From JALYUA01 sp039931865 (GTDB lineage Bacteria; Acidobacteriota; Thermoanaerobaculia; UBA5066; Gp7-AA6), in assembly GCA_039931865.1 (NCBI GenBank), contig JBDTRB010000076.1, positions 1 through 18,164 of the forward strand: DNA of 18,164 bases, written 5' to 3'. Positions 7,518 to 14,815 of the stretch are shown here, piece after piece (position 1 is the first letter of the stretch; each line of letters opens with the position of its first letter). The position numbers were made by a program, and so were the translations under genes. The notes under the pieces are model-generated. The model did no database searches. It saw only the letters and a program-made list of their open reading frames with translations, and was not told where the DNA came from.

Positions 7518-8288
7518 ATGCCCGGGGCCCGGAGGATCGTCTCGCTCTGCCCGTCCATCACCGAGACGGTCGTCGCCCTGGGCGGCCTCAAGCGGCTGGT
7601 CGCGGCGACGCGCTTCTGCGTGCGGCCCGAGGGGCTCCTCTGGGGTCTGCCCCGCATCGGCGGCACGAAGAACCCCGACGTGGGCCGAATCGTGGACTTG
7701 AAGCCCGACCTCGTTTTCGCCAACCAGGAAGAAAACCGTATCGAGGACGTCGAGGCGCTGCGCGCGGAGGGGATCGAAGTGCTGGTGAGCTTCCCCCGCA
7801 CGGTCGACGAGGTCCCGGGCGAGATCCGACGCTGGGCCGCGAGTCTGGGCGCGTCGCGGGAGGGAGATGCGCTCGCCGGCCGTATCGAGAAGGAAATCGA
7901 CGGGCTTCGATCCGCCCCTCCGCCTCCGCCGTTTCTTTACGCCTACTGGATCTGGAAGGACCCGTGGATGACGGTCTCCGACGACACGTACATCGCGGAC
8001 CTGGTCGCGCTCGCCGGCGGGATCAACGTTTACGGGCGGGAAGCGGAGCGGTACCCGGCGACGACGCCGGAAGCGTCTCTCGCGCGGGGAGCGGACGTGC
8101 ATCTCTTTCCGGACGAGCCGTACCCGTTCAAGCCCGAGAAGCACGCGGCCGAATGCGAAAGAGTCTTTGGTTCCGAGAGGGTGCGCCTGTTCGTCGCCGG
8201 AGACGACTTCTGCTGGCACGGAGCGCGCACGCTCGACGGGCTCGCGCGTGTGCGCGCGCTTCGGACGCAGTTTGGCGAATCGGGGTAG
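7518..8288 (+). CDS. BtuF-like helical-backbone metal receptor, no signal peptide
   Basis: The 256-residue protein matches the periplasmic-binding-protein type 2 fold of the cobalamin/iron-siderophore receptor group (COG0614). It has RIVSLCPSITE at 6-16 at the start of the first lobe, LKPDLVFA at 61-68, an inter-lobe helix after about 95, and PWMTVSDDTYIADLVALAGG at 149-168 in the second lobe, which resembles BtuF. Unlike normal receptors it lacks an export signal or lipobox: the conserved domain starts within six residues of the ATG, and no earlier in-frame start is suitable. No permease or ATPase of a BtuCD type is adjacent. It may act in the cytoplasm or pair with a distant system; ligand is unknown, with corrinoid a fair guess. 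A proline run at 134-138 separates the lobes. The start has no usable SD but a -10 box at leaderless spacing. Confidence 0.82.
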   Translation: MPGARRIVSLCPSITETVVALGGLKRLVAATRFCVRPEGLLWGLPRIGGTKNPDVGRIVDLKPDLVFANQEENRIEDVEALRAEGIEVLVSFPRTVDEVPGEIRRWAASLGASREGDALAGRIEKEIDGLRSAPPPPPFLYAYWIWKDPWMTVSDDTYIADLVALAGGINVYGREAERYPATTPEASLARGADVHLFPDEPYPFKPEKHAAECERVFGSERVRLFVAGDDFCWHGARTLDGLARVRALRTQFGESG

Positions 8289-8325
8289 GGCCGCGTTCGG
8301 CGGTGCTGCGGCGATGCGGCGCCGC

Positions 8326-8928
8326 CTAGCCGCGCCGGTTCAGGAGATCCAGGAACTCCTCGCGCACGGGGCGGTTGTAGAAGATCCCGCGGATCGCGGA
8401 GGTCACCGTCAGGGCTCCCGGCTTCTTGATCCCGCGCATCTCGACGCAGAGGTGTCGCGCTTCGATGACGACCATCACGCCCTGCGGTGAAAGTTTCTCG
8501 GACAGAAATCCGGCGACCTGCTCGGTCAACCGCTCCTGGAGCTGGGGCCGCTGGGCGTAGAAGTCCACGATCCGCGGCATCTTCGAGAGGCCGATGATCT
8601 TCTCGTTCGGGATGTACGCCATGTGAGCGTGACCGTAGAACGGGACGAGATGGTGGGAGCACATCGAGTAAAAGGGGATGTCCTTCTCGATGACCATCGC
8701 GGTGTAATGCTCGTCGTTCGGAAAGAGAGTCACCTTCGGCTCGGCGCCCTCCTCGAGCCCGCGGAAGAGCTCCATGTACATCTTCGCGACGCGTTCGGGG
8801 GTTTCCGCGAGGTTCGGGTCGTTCAGGTCGAGGCCGAGAATCCGGAGGATGCTTTCGACGTGCTTCGCGATCTCCGGAATCCGCTCCGGGCGGGGAATCG
8901 TCGGGGCGTCGGCCGTGGCGTTGCTCAC
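8326..8928 (-). CDS. folE: GTP cyclohydrolase I
   Basis: The 200-residue enzyme converts GTP to 7,8-dihydroneopterin triphosphate, the first step of tetrahydrofolate and pterin synthesis, in the cytoplasm. The zinc ligands are visible: Cys90 and His93 in CSHHLVPF, and Cys161 in HLCVEMRG. The TPERVAKMY segment at 43-51 and a normal length support the type IA (FolE) family. The start is a GTG at 8926-8928 without its own SD. It overlaps the stop of a 14-codon ORF (GTGA) that does have a strong SD, so folE translation probably depends on coupling to that leader. An extended -10 lies at 8993-9001. The other folate genes are not in the window. Confidence 0.96.
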   Translation of the reverse strand: MSNATADAPTIPRPERIPEIAKHVESILRILGLDLNDPNLAETPERVAKMYMELFRGLEEGAEPKVTLFPNDEHYTAMVIEKDIPFYSMCSHHLVPFYGHAHMAYIPNEKIIGLSKMPRIVDFYAQRPQLQERLTEQVAGFLSEKLSPQGVMVVIEARHLCVEMRGIKKPGALTVTSAIRGIFYNRPVREEFLDLLNRRG

Positions 8929-8969
8929 CGAGAGAAGTGCCGGCCACCGAGTGCCCGATTGATCCGCAT
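8925..8969 (-). CDS. Putative 14-residue leader peptide coupled to folE
   Basis: A short ORF reads MRINRALGGRHFSR. Its ATG (8967-8969) is preceded by AGGAGG with five bases between, the strongest ribosome-binding site in this area. Its TGA overlaps the folE GTG start in GTGA. The folE start itself has no SD, which argues that ribosomes load at the leader and reinitiate. An alternative is that a sequencing frameshift split one longer folE N-terminus, but the folE domain is already complete from the GTG. Existence of the peptide is inference. Confidence 0.45.
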   Translation of the reverse strand: MRINRALGGRHFSR

Positions 8970-8992
8970 CGCGGCCTCCTGTCGAAGCGGAG

Positions 8993-9001
8993 ATTCTAGC
9001 A
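8993..9001 (-). promoter_or_regulatory. Extended -10 promoter of the folE transcript
   Basis: The minus strand reads TGCTAGAAT, an extended -10 element (TGN plus TAGAAT). Transcription would start near 8985, about 16 bases ahead of the leader ATG. No strong -35 box is seen. Confidence 0.45.
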
Positions 9002-9053
9002 AAAGCCTCTCTGTGTCTGCGCGGCCCTCAGAACGGAAGCTGCCTCTGCGGCG

Positions 9054-10160
9054 TCACGAGATCGTCTTGCGGAAAGCCCGCGTGCTGCCTGCGACGAGCA
9101 CCACCGCGATCACGGCGAGCGCGGCGACGCTGCGCCAGAGGTCGGCGAACGTCGCCCCGCGGATGATGATTCCGCGCGCGATGGCGATGAAGTGGGTCGC
9201 GGGAAGGATCCTCGAGACGTATCGCAGAGGGCCCGGGAGTGAGGAGAGCGGAAAGATGTACCCGGAGAGCATGATCGACGGCAGAAGGAACATTTGCGCG
9301 AGCTGCGTCGCCTCCATCTGCGTCTTCGCGCGGGAGGAGATGAGGAGCCCGAGCGACAGGAGCGCGAAGAGGTACACGAGGGAGAGAGCAAACAGCAGCG
9401 GCACGCTCCCGTGGATCGGGACGCGGAAGACCAGCGTCATCAGCAGCAGGATGAACACGAGCTGGATGAATCCGAGGACGAGGTAGGGGAGAAGCTTCCC
9501 CAGGATGACGCCGATGGGGGAGGCGGGGGTGACCATCAACTGCTCGAGCGTCCCGCGCTCGCGCTCCCGGACGATCGCGTAGGCGGCGAGCAGGGTCCCC
9601 GAGAAGGTGAGGAGGACCGCCACGAGACCGGGGATAAGAAGGTTCGCGCTCCGGGAATCCGGATTGAAAAGAAAGAGCGGGTGCGCGCGCACCGGCAGAT
9701 CGCGCGCGTTGGCGCGGCCGAGCAGCTCCTGGAGCGACTCCGACAGGGTCATGCCGTTCGCGGCGGCGAGGGCCTGCCCTGAGATCGAGGAATCCGACCC
9801 GTCGATCAGCACGAGAACGTCCGCGGGCTCCCGGTTGAGCCGCCGCCGCGCGTACTCCGGAGGGATCTCCAGGCCGACCGATGCCTGACCCGCGACGATG
9901 CGCTCCCGCATCGCCGCTCGCGAAGGGACGTACTCGACGATGTCGAAGAAGCTCGTGTTCGTGAAATCCCGCACGAGCGTCCGGCTCTCCTCCGTCCGCG
10001 AAAAGTCGAGCACCACCGTCCGGACATGCTTCACGTTGGTGTCGATCAACCCGAACATCACGAGCTGAAACGCAGGCAGGAGGAGGGTGAATCGGAGGGT
10101 CGCCTTGTCACGGATCATCTGCTTGGCTTCCTTTTTCAGGACGGCCAGAAATCCCCTCAT
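9054..10160 (-). CDS. ABC-2 type exporter permease
   Basis: The 368-residue inner-membrane protein has the ABC2_membrane_3 layout: an N-terminal cytoplasmic KKEAKQMIRDK segment, one membrane helix at about 22-42, a large extracytoplasmic domain to about 175, then five hydrophobic helices with the RERERGTLEQLMVTP loop at about 198-212. It resembles YbhS/YbhR and YhhJ of drug-type exporters. It is the last gene of the tetR-hlyD-ABC operon, and its ATG overlaps the ATPase stop by four bases (ATGA). Only one permease is encoded, so a homodimer is likely, whereas the E. coli YbhGFSR system has two permeases. The substrate is not known. Confidence 0.9.
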   Translation of the reverse strand: MRGFLAVLKKEAKQMIRDKATLRFTLLLPAFQLVMFGLIDTNVKHVRTVVLDFSRTEESRTLVRDFTNTSFFDIVEYVPSRAAMRERIVAGQASVGLEIPPEYARRRLNREPADVLVLIDGSDSSISGQALAAANGMTLSESLQELLGRANARDLPVRAHPLFLFNPDSRSANLLIPGLVAVLLTFSGTLLAAYAIVRERERGTLEQLMVTPASPIGVILGKLLPYLVLGFIQLVFILLLMTLVFRVPIHGSVPLLFALSLVYLFALLSLGLLISSRAKTQMEATQLAQMFLLPSIMLSGYIFPLSSLPGPLRYVSRILPATHFIAIARGIIIRGATFADLWRSVAALAVIAVVLVAGSTRAFRKTIS

Positions 10161-11149
10161 GCCCGGCCCGCCGGCGCAGGTGCGGCCTCCGGAACGTCGC
10201 CCCGCTTTTCGAGCTGCAGCCGCGTCAGTCGGACGAAGACGTCTTCGAGCGACGCGTCGATCCGGCGGATGTCGACCGGCTCGCCGGCCGCTCGCTCGAG
10301 GTCGCGCGCGATCGTCGCGTCATCGACGTCATTGCGCACGAGGAGGTGCAGGGCGTTTCCGAAGATCGTGAGGTCGAGGACATAGGGGAGAGCGCGCGCC
10401 TGACCCATGACCGCCGCGACGCCGCGCTCGCAGGCGGCCTCGACGCGGCGAGTCCCGCCGGGGGTGATCTCGGGCAGCTTCGTGAGCTCGTCCGGCGTAC
10501 CCTCCACGAGCATCCGCGAGAGGTACAGATACGCGACGCGGCCGCAGCGTTCCGCTTCGTCCATGTAGTGCGTGGTGACGAATAGGGTGACGCCTTCGGC
10601 GGCGAGCGCGAAGAGCAGATTCCAGAGCTCCCGCCGTGCGACCGGATCGATGCCGGCGGTGGGCTCGTCCAGAAAGACGACCCGCGGGCGGTGCATCAGT
10701 GCCGCGGCGAGTGCCAGGCGCTGCTTCCACCCGCCCGAAAGCTGCCCGGCGAGACGCGAGCGGTAAGGGCCGATCGAGGTCAGGTCGGTCGCCCAGTCTC
10801 GCCGCTCGGAAAGCTCAGAGCCCTTCAGGCCGTAGACGGAGGCGAAGAAGTCGAGGTTCTCGAGCACCGTCAGGTCCTCGTAAAGGGAGAACCTCTGCGA
10901 CACGTACCCGATGCGCCCGCGGATCGCCTCACTCTCTTTCGAGACGTCCAGTCCGTCCACCCAGGCGCGGCCTTCAGTCGGAGCAAGGAGGCCGCACAGG
11001 ATGCGGATCAGGGTCGATTTTCCGGACCCGTTCGGCCCCAGGAGCCCGTAGATCTCGCCGCGCGGGACGGCCAGGCTCACCTTGTCGAGCGCCCGGACCT
11101 TCCCGAAGTCGCGGGAGACGCCCTCGACCCGAATTCCGAAATCCGTCAC
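10157..11149 (-). CDS. ABC exporter ATP-binding protein
   Basis: The 330-residue nucleotide-binding subunit energises the ABC-2 permease encoded next to it. It has Walker A GPNGSGKS at 38-45, Q-loop Gln85, signature LSGGW at 137-141, Walker B VVFLDE at 157-162 and the switch His194 in TTHYMDEA. LSGGW instead of LSGGQ is common in this exporter subfamily. After about residue 230 there is a C-terminal extension typical of drug-exporter ATPases. It has one nucleotide-binding domain, unlike the double-domain YbhF. The start is a GTG at 11147-11149 that overlaps the upstream membrane-fusion gene's stop (GTGA), so translation is coupled. Confidence 0.93.
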   Translation of the reverse strand: MTDFGIRVEGVSRDFGKVRALDKVSLAVPRGEIYGLLGPNGSGKSTLIRILCGLLAPTEGRAWVDGLDVSKESEAIRGRIGYVSQRFSLYEDLTVLENLDFFASVYGLKGSELSERRDWATDLTSIGPYRSRLAGQLSGGWKQRLALAAALMHRPRVVFLDEPTAGIDPVARRELWNLLFALAAEGVTLFVTTHYMDEAERCGRVAYLYLSRMLVEGTPDELTKLPEITPGGTRRVEAACERGVAAVMGQARALPYVLDLTIFGNALHLLVRNDVDDATIARDLERAAGEPVDIRRIDASLEDVFVRLTRLQLEKRGDVPEAAPAPAGRA

Positions 11150-12081
11150 CGCGCTTCCGAGATCACGACCGACGCGGCCATGCCCGGCTTCAACTCCGGC
11201 GCGGGATCGATCCCGATCTTCACTCCGAAGACCGTGTCCATGCGCTGTTCGAGGGTCTGGACGTTCCGGGGGGTGTATTCCGCTGACGTGCGGATCTCGA
11301 CGACGCGCCCCGGAAAAGTCCGTTTCGGAAACGTGTCGACCCGGACGGCCGCGGCCTGTCCGACCCGCACGCGCCCGAGCGCCGGCTCGGGAACGTAGAC
11401 GCGCACCCAGATCTGCGAGGGCTCGATCAGCTTCGCCACCGGCTGGTTCGCGGCGACGAGGTCTCCGGGCCGCAGATCGATCGACTGGACGATTCCGTCG
11501 GATGGGGCGGCGACGACCGACTCGCTCTTCTGCCGCTCGAGATAGGCGAGCTGCGCTTCCTCCCGCTGAAGGGCCGCCGCGGCCGCGTCGATGTCCTCGG
11601 AGCGGCTGCCGCGCTCCTTTTCGCGCAGGGTCTCGGTCGAGGTGCGCGCCGCGGTCGCCGCGACGTCGTAGGCCTGCTGGCCGATCACGCCCTGGTCGAG
11701 CAGCGAGCGCTGACGGCGCCGTTCCCGCTCCGCGTTGTCCGCCTCCGCGCGGGACCGCGCGATGTCCTCGACGCGGGGTCCCCGCCGGGTCTTCGCGAGG
11801 TTTGCCCGCGCTTCGGCCACTCGGGCCTCCTGCTGACGGAGCTGCAGGTCGATCAACGCCGTCTCGAAGACCACGAGAGGCTGCCCGCGCGTCACCTTGG
11901 CGCCCTCGGCCACCGGCACGGCGGCGACCCGACCGCCGAGCAGCGACCCGACCTCGACGTCCCGCGCCTCGATCGATCCCGAAAGGATCAGCGACTTTTC
12001 CCCTCCGCGGGACCGGAAGGCCCAGAAGGCTCCGCCCGCGAGGAGGATCACAGCGCCGAGAAGAAGGGATCGCTTCTTCAT
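11146..12081 (-). CDS. HlyD-family membrane fusion protein of the exporter
   Basis: The 311-residue periplasmic adaptor has an N-terminal membrane anchor at about 5-22. A split lipoyl/barrel-sandwich domain follows (first half about 33-75 with SGSIEARDVEVGSLLGGRV, second half near 195-215 with APSDGIVQSIDLRPGD) around an alpha-helical, Arg/Glu/Ala-rich coiled-coil hairpin at about 75-190. A beta-barrel domain ends the protein. It resembles YbhG and related adaptors that bridge an inner-membrane ABC exporter to an outer-membrane channel, so a diderm envelope is implied. Its ATG overlaps the tetR stop by four bases (ATGA), and its stop overlaps the ATPase start. No outer-membrane factor gene is in the window. 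Confidence 0.92.
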   Translation of the reverse strand: MKKRSLLLGAVILLAGGAFWAFRSRGGEKSLILSGSIEARDVEVGSLLGGRVAAVPVAEGAKVTRGQPLVVFETALIDLQLRQQEARVAEARANLAKTRRGPRVEDIARSRAEADNAERERRRQRSLLDQGVIGQQAYDVAATAARTSTETLREKERGSRSEDIDAAAAALQREEAQLAYLERQKSESVVAAPSDGIVQSIDLRPGDLVAANQPVAKLIEPSQIWVRVYVPEPALGRVRVGQAAAVRVDTFPKRTFPGRVVEIRTSAEYTPRNVQTLEQRMDTVFGVKIGIDPAPELKPGMAASVVISEAR

Positions 12082-12710
12082 CGGACTTTCCCTTTCGTCA
12101 TCACGCCGCTCTTCCAGATCTCGATCAGCGTGTCGAGGTACTCGTCTAAGGGGAGCGGCTTTTCGAGGGCCTGCACGACGTCCTGGAGCATCACGAACGA
12201 GTGCAGCGACGCGGCGAACGCCACGGACGCGGCCCGGGGGTTCGTGAGGCGGATGCGTCCCGCCCGGCGGGCGCGGCGCAGGTAGTCTTCCAGGAGCTTC
12301 AAGTTGCGCTGCGGGGGAGTCGGATGGACCTCCGGGTCGAAGGGGAGCGGGAGACGGCCTAGCCCCGCGATGTTCTTGAAATGGACCCAGCGCCCGAGGC
12401 TCTCGTGCAGTTTCGCCTGGATGAACGGGACGAACGCGTTGGCGACCTGGCGGAGTACGGCGGCCGGGTCGGCGTTGCCGGGAACGTCTTCCAGAAAACC
12501 GAGCGGGAGCATCTCGGGGCCCGGGGTCGCGCCCATCGCCGCGGTGAAGAGAGCCTGTTTGGTGGGAGCGTGCCGGAGCAGCGCCGCCGGTGACACCCCG
12601 AGGCGCGCCGAAATGTCGGCGAGAGTCGTCCCCTCGTAGCCCCCGCGCACGAACGCGTCACGCGCGGCGGCGAGCACGTCCTCCCGCTGGATCCTGGCCC
12701 GACGTCCCAT
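12078..12710 (-). CDS. TetR-family repressor of the efflux operon
   Basis: The 210-residue regulator has the N-terminal TetR DNA-binding domain: helix 1 at about 8-22, and the helix-turn-helix at about 28-48 (TTLADISARLGVSPAALLRH), followed by KQALF. The rest is a ligand-binding, dimerising domain without close similarity I can name. It is the first gene of a four-gene operon, and the order regulator, adaptor, ATPase, permease is that of cecR-ybhGFSR in E. coli, so a CecR-like role in controlling an exporter is likely. An AT-rich inverted repeat ends three bases before its ATG and overlaps the promoter, suggesting autorepression. The ATG has no SD. Confidence 0.9.
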   Translation of the reverse strand: MGRRARIQREDVLAAARDAFVRGGYEGTTLADISARLGVSPAALLRHAPTKQALFTAAMGATPGPEMLPLGFLEDVPGNADPAAVLRQVANAFVPFIQAKLHESLGRWVHFKNIAGLGRLPLPFDPEVHPTPPQRNLKLLEDYLRRARRAGRIRLTNPRAASVAFAASLHSFVMLQDVVQALEKPLPLDEYLDTLIEIWKSGVMTKGKVR

Positions 12711-12712
12711 AC

Positions 12713-12740
12713 GTAAATAAGTATTTAGTAATTTAGTTAC
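12713..12740 (-). promoter_or_regulatory. Probable TetR operator overlapping the operon promoter
   Basis: A 28-bp imperfect inverted repeat has arms of the form GTAAnTAAnT and AnTTAnTTAC. It is a strikingly AT-rich island in GC-rich DNA. It starts three bases upstream of the tetR ATG, and a TTGACG -35 box lies just upstream at 12743-12748 (minus strand), so a bound repressor would cover the -10 region. Several -10 registers are possible inside the repeat. Confidence 0.6.
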
Positions 12741-12878
12741 GCCGTCAAGGGCTGATGGGGGTCCTTCGGTGAGACCCGACCGCTTCGAGTCCTCGCTTCG
12801 AATGGCCGAACCGCCGACGCATTTTCGGCACGCAGATGGCGAAAACGCAGCGACTCCCTGCGGGCCCCCTCACCCCAA

Positions 12879-12904
12879 CCCTCTCCCCGAGTGCGGGGAG
12901 AGGG
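12879..12904. repeat. Perfect 11-bp palindrome (REP-like hairpin)
   Basis: CCCTCTCCCCG (12879-12889) and its complement (12894-12904) form an 11-bp stem with loop AGTG. Sequences of the type CTCACCCCAACCCTCTCCCCG are widespread intergenic palindromes in GC-rich bacteria. It lies 27 bases past the polX stop codon and could serve as its 3' hairpin. The rest of the 220-bp gap (12711-12930) holds the operator and no gene. Confidence 0.6.
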
Positions 12905-12930
12905 AGGCCGGGCCTTACGGGCGGGATGGG

Positions 12931-14670
12931 TTATTTCCGTCCCTCCTTACGTGTGGAAAGCCACTCCGCGAACTCGACGGCACTCTTCGCGTTGAGCGTG
13001 GAGGCGGCCGTGACCCACCCTTTGCGGGCGATGTTCAACCCGTATGGGACGAGGCCGATTTCGCCGACCGAGTGCGCGTCCGGGTTGATCGCCATCGGGA
13101 TCCCCCGCCGAACGGCTCCCTGGCAGAACCGCCAGTCGAGATCCAGACGATCGGGAGAGCAGTTGATTTCGACCGCACATCCCGACTCGGCGGCGGCGTC
13201 GAGCACCGCCTCGACGTCGACGTCGATCGGATTTCGCGAGAGGAGGAGCCGCCCGGTCGGGTGCCCGAGGACCGTGACGCGGGGATTGCGGACCGCGCGG
13301 ATGAGGCGAGCTGTTTGCTCGTCCCTTTTCAGCCCGAACCGCGAGTGCACGGACGCCACGACCAGGTCGAATCCCTCCAGAAACTCGTCTCCGAAGTCGA
13401 TCGCGCCGTCCGCGAGGATGTCGGCTTCGGTCCCGTGAAAAATTGTGAGCTCCGGGAACCGGGGACGGATCGCCCGGATCGCGGCGCGCTGGAGCAGCAC
13501 CCGGTCGGGAGTCAGGCCGCCCGCGTAACCCGCCGTCTGGCTGTGGTCGGTGATCGCGACCCATTCGTACCCCGCGTCGCGAACGGCCACGAGCATGTCC
13601 TCGAGGGAGTCCCGGCCGTCGGATTCCGTGGTGTGGACGTGGATCAGGCCCCGCAAGTCCTGTCTCGTGACGAGCGCGGGAAGCTCGCCACGCTCGGCCG
13701 CCTCGATCTCACCGCGCCCCTCCCGCAGCTCGGGCTCGACGTATGCGAGACCCAACGCACGGTAGATTTCCGCCTCCGTCGCACACGGCACGCGCGCCTT
13801 CGCTGAGAAGAGTCCCGAGCGATCGAGGCGAAGACCGCGCGACCGGGCGCGCTCGCGGAGCCCCTCGATGTGGCCGGCGCCACCCGTCGCGTCGAGGAGA
13901 AGGGCGGCGAATTCGGCGCGCGTGCCCGTCCGCAGGGTGATCACGAGCCCCTCCGCGAGACGGACGCGGGCGGTCTCGTCCTCGGGCGGCAGCGATTCGG
14001 CCGCCCCCGGAACGGAAGCAAACACCAGCGCGAGGGCGGCCGGATCGGCGGTCTCCGCCACGAAGTCGGCGCTCGAGACCACTTCGCAGCGGCGCCGGAG
14101 GTCGCCGGCGAGCTCGATGCGACGGGCTGTTCCGGCAAGAGCGAGAAGCACGTCTTCGGCGCGGGTGCGGGCGCGCGGATATTTGTGCAGGCCGGCGCCC
14201 GCGCGGACGATCGCGATCCCCTTCAGGATTTTCTCGACGCTTTTCACACCGAATCCCGGCACGGCGGCGATCCTTCCGTCCCGGCACGCTTCTTCGAGCG
14301 CCGCGAGCGAATCGACGCCGAGCGCTTCGTGGACCTGTTTCGCCTTCCGCGCGCCGAAGCCGGGAACCCTCAGGCATTCGCGCAGTCCGGGCGGGAACGC
14401 CGCGCGCAGCTCGTCGTAGTAGGGGAGCGATCCCGTTTTCTGCAGAGTGTCGAGGTTCGCGAAGAGGCCCGACCCGATCCCCTTCACCCGCCGGATTTCC
14501 CCCGACCGCACCGCGTCGTCGAGGTCGCCCTGGAAAGCGAGGATCGCGTGCGCCCCGTTCTCGTAGGCGCGTACCTTGAAGGGGTTTTCGCCCTTCAACT
14601 CGAGCATCGCCGCGATCTCCTCGAGCATCCGCGCTACCTGTCTGCGCTCCACGGGCTGTCTGCGCTCCAC
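12931..14670 (-). CDS. polX: PolX-type protein: degenerate polymerase X domain with PHP nuclease domain
   Basis: The 579-residue protein has the bacterial PolX order. Helix-hairpin-helix elements lie at about 61-73, 101-118 and 136-149, then the nucleotidyltransferase region (about 180-300) and a C-terminal PHP domain (about 340-575). The PHP metal ligands look intact: HVH at 344-346, Asp351, TDH at 374-376, GTEAD at 413-417, His442, His470 and DAH at 531-533. The polymerase site does not: in the GDLRRRCEVVSSADF segment (189-203) the first catalytic Asp is Ser200 and only Asp202 remains, and the third Asp is replaced at about Thr245 in GLVITLR. The protein probably keeps 3'-5' nuclease or phosphoesterase activity for base-excision repair but not polymerisation. 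The start is GTG at 14668-14670, or the GTG 18 bases later within a tandem duplication; a -10 box lies six bases upstream. Confidence 0.88.
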   Translation of the reverse strand: MERRQPVERRQVARMLEEIAAMLELKGENPFKVRAYENGAHAILAFQGDLDDAVRSGEIRRVKGIGSGLFANLDTLQKTGSLPYYDELRAAFPPGLRECLRVPGFGARKAKQVHEALGVDSLAALEEACRDGRIAAVPGFGVKSVEKILKGIAIVRAGAGLHKYPRARTRAEDVLLALAGTARRIELAGDLRRRCEVVSSADFVAETADPAALALVFASVPGAAESLPPEDETARVRLAEGLVITLRTGTRAEFAALLLDATGGAGHIEGLRERARSRGLRLDRSGLFSAKARVPCATEAEIYRALGLAYVEPELREGRGEIEAAERGELPALVTRQDLRGLIHVHTTESDGRDSLEDMLVAVRDAGYEWVAITDHSQTAGYAGGLTPDRVLLQRAAIRAIRPRFPELTIFHGTEADILADGAIDFGDEFLEGFDLVVASVHSRFGLKRDEQTARLIRAVRNPRVTVLGHPTGRLLLSRNPIDVDVEAVLDAAAESGCAVEINCSPDRLDLDWRFCQGAVRRGIPMAINPDAHSVGEIGLVPYGLNIARKGWVTAASTLNAKSAVEFAEWLSTRKEGRK

Positions 14671-14673
14671 GGG
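14638..14673 (-). repeat. Perfect 18-bp tandem duplication over the polX start codon
   Basis: Two identical adjacent 18-bp units (minus strand CCCGTGGAGCGCAGACAG) each contain a GTG in the polX frame. The protein therefore begins with a repeated VERRQ segment. Slippage could add or remove units without changing frame. Confidence 0.8.
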
Positions 14674-14676
14674 CGG

Positions 14677-14682
14677 ATCTTA
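14677..14682 (-). promoter_or_regulatory. Probable -10 box for a leaderless polX transcript
   Basis: The minus strand reads TAAGAT followed by six bases and the GTG start. No ribosome-binding site lies between. The same hexamer at the same spacing precedes the PHP gene at 15206. Confidence 0.5.
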
Positions 14683-14815
14683 TGGCCGGCCGCGTCCCTG
14701 ATCGCGCGCGGTTCGCTTCGGCTGCCCGGGTCGACTGTTGTCGCCGGGCGCCGCGAATCGCCTCGCCGGAACGGTTGTTGCAACTGCCCCCGCGAAAGCA
14801 GAAAGGAGAATTCCA

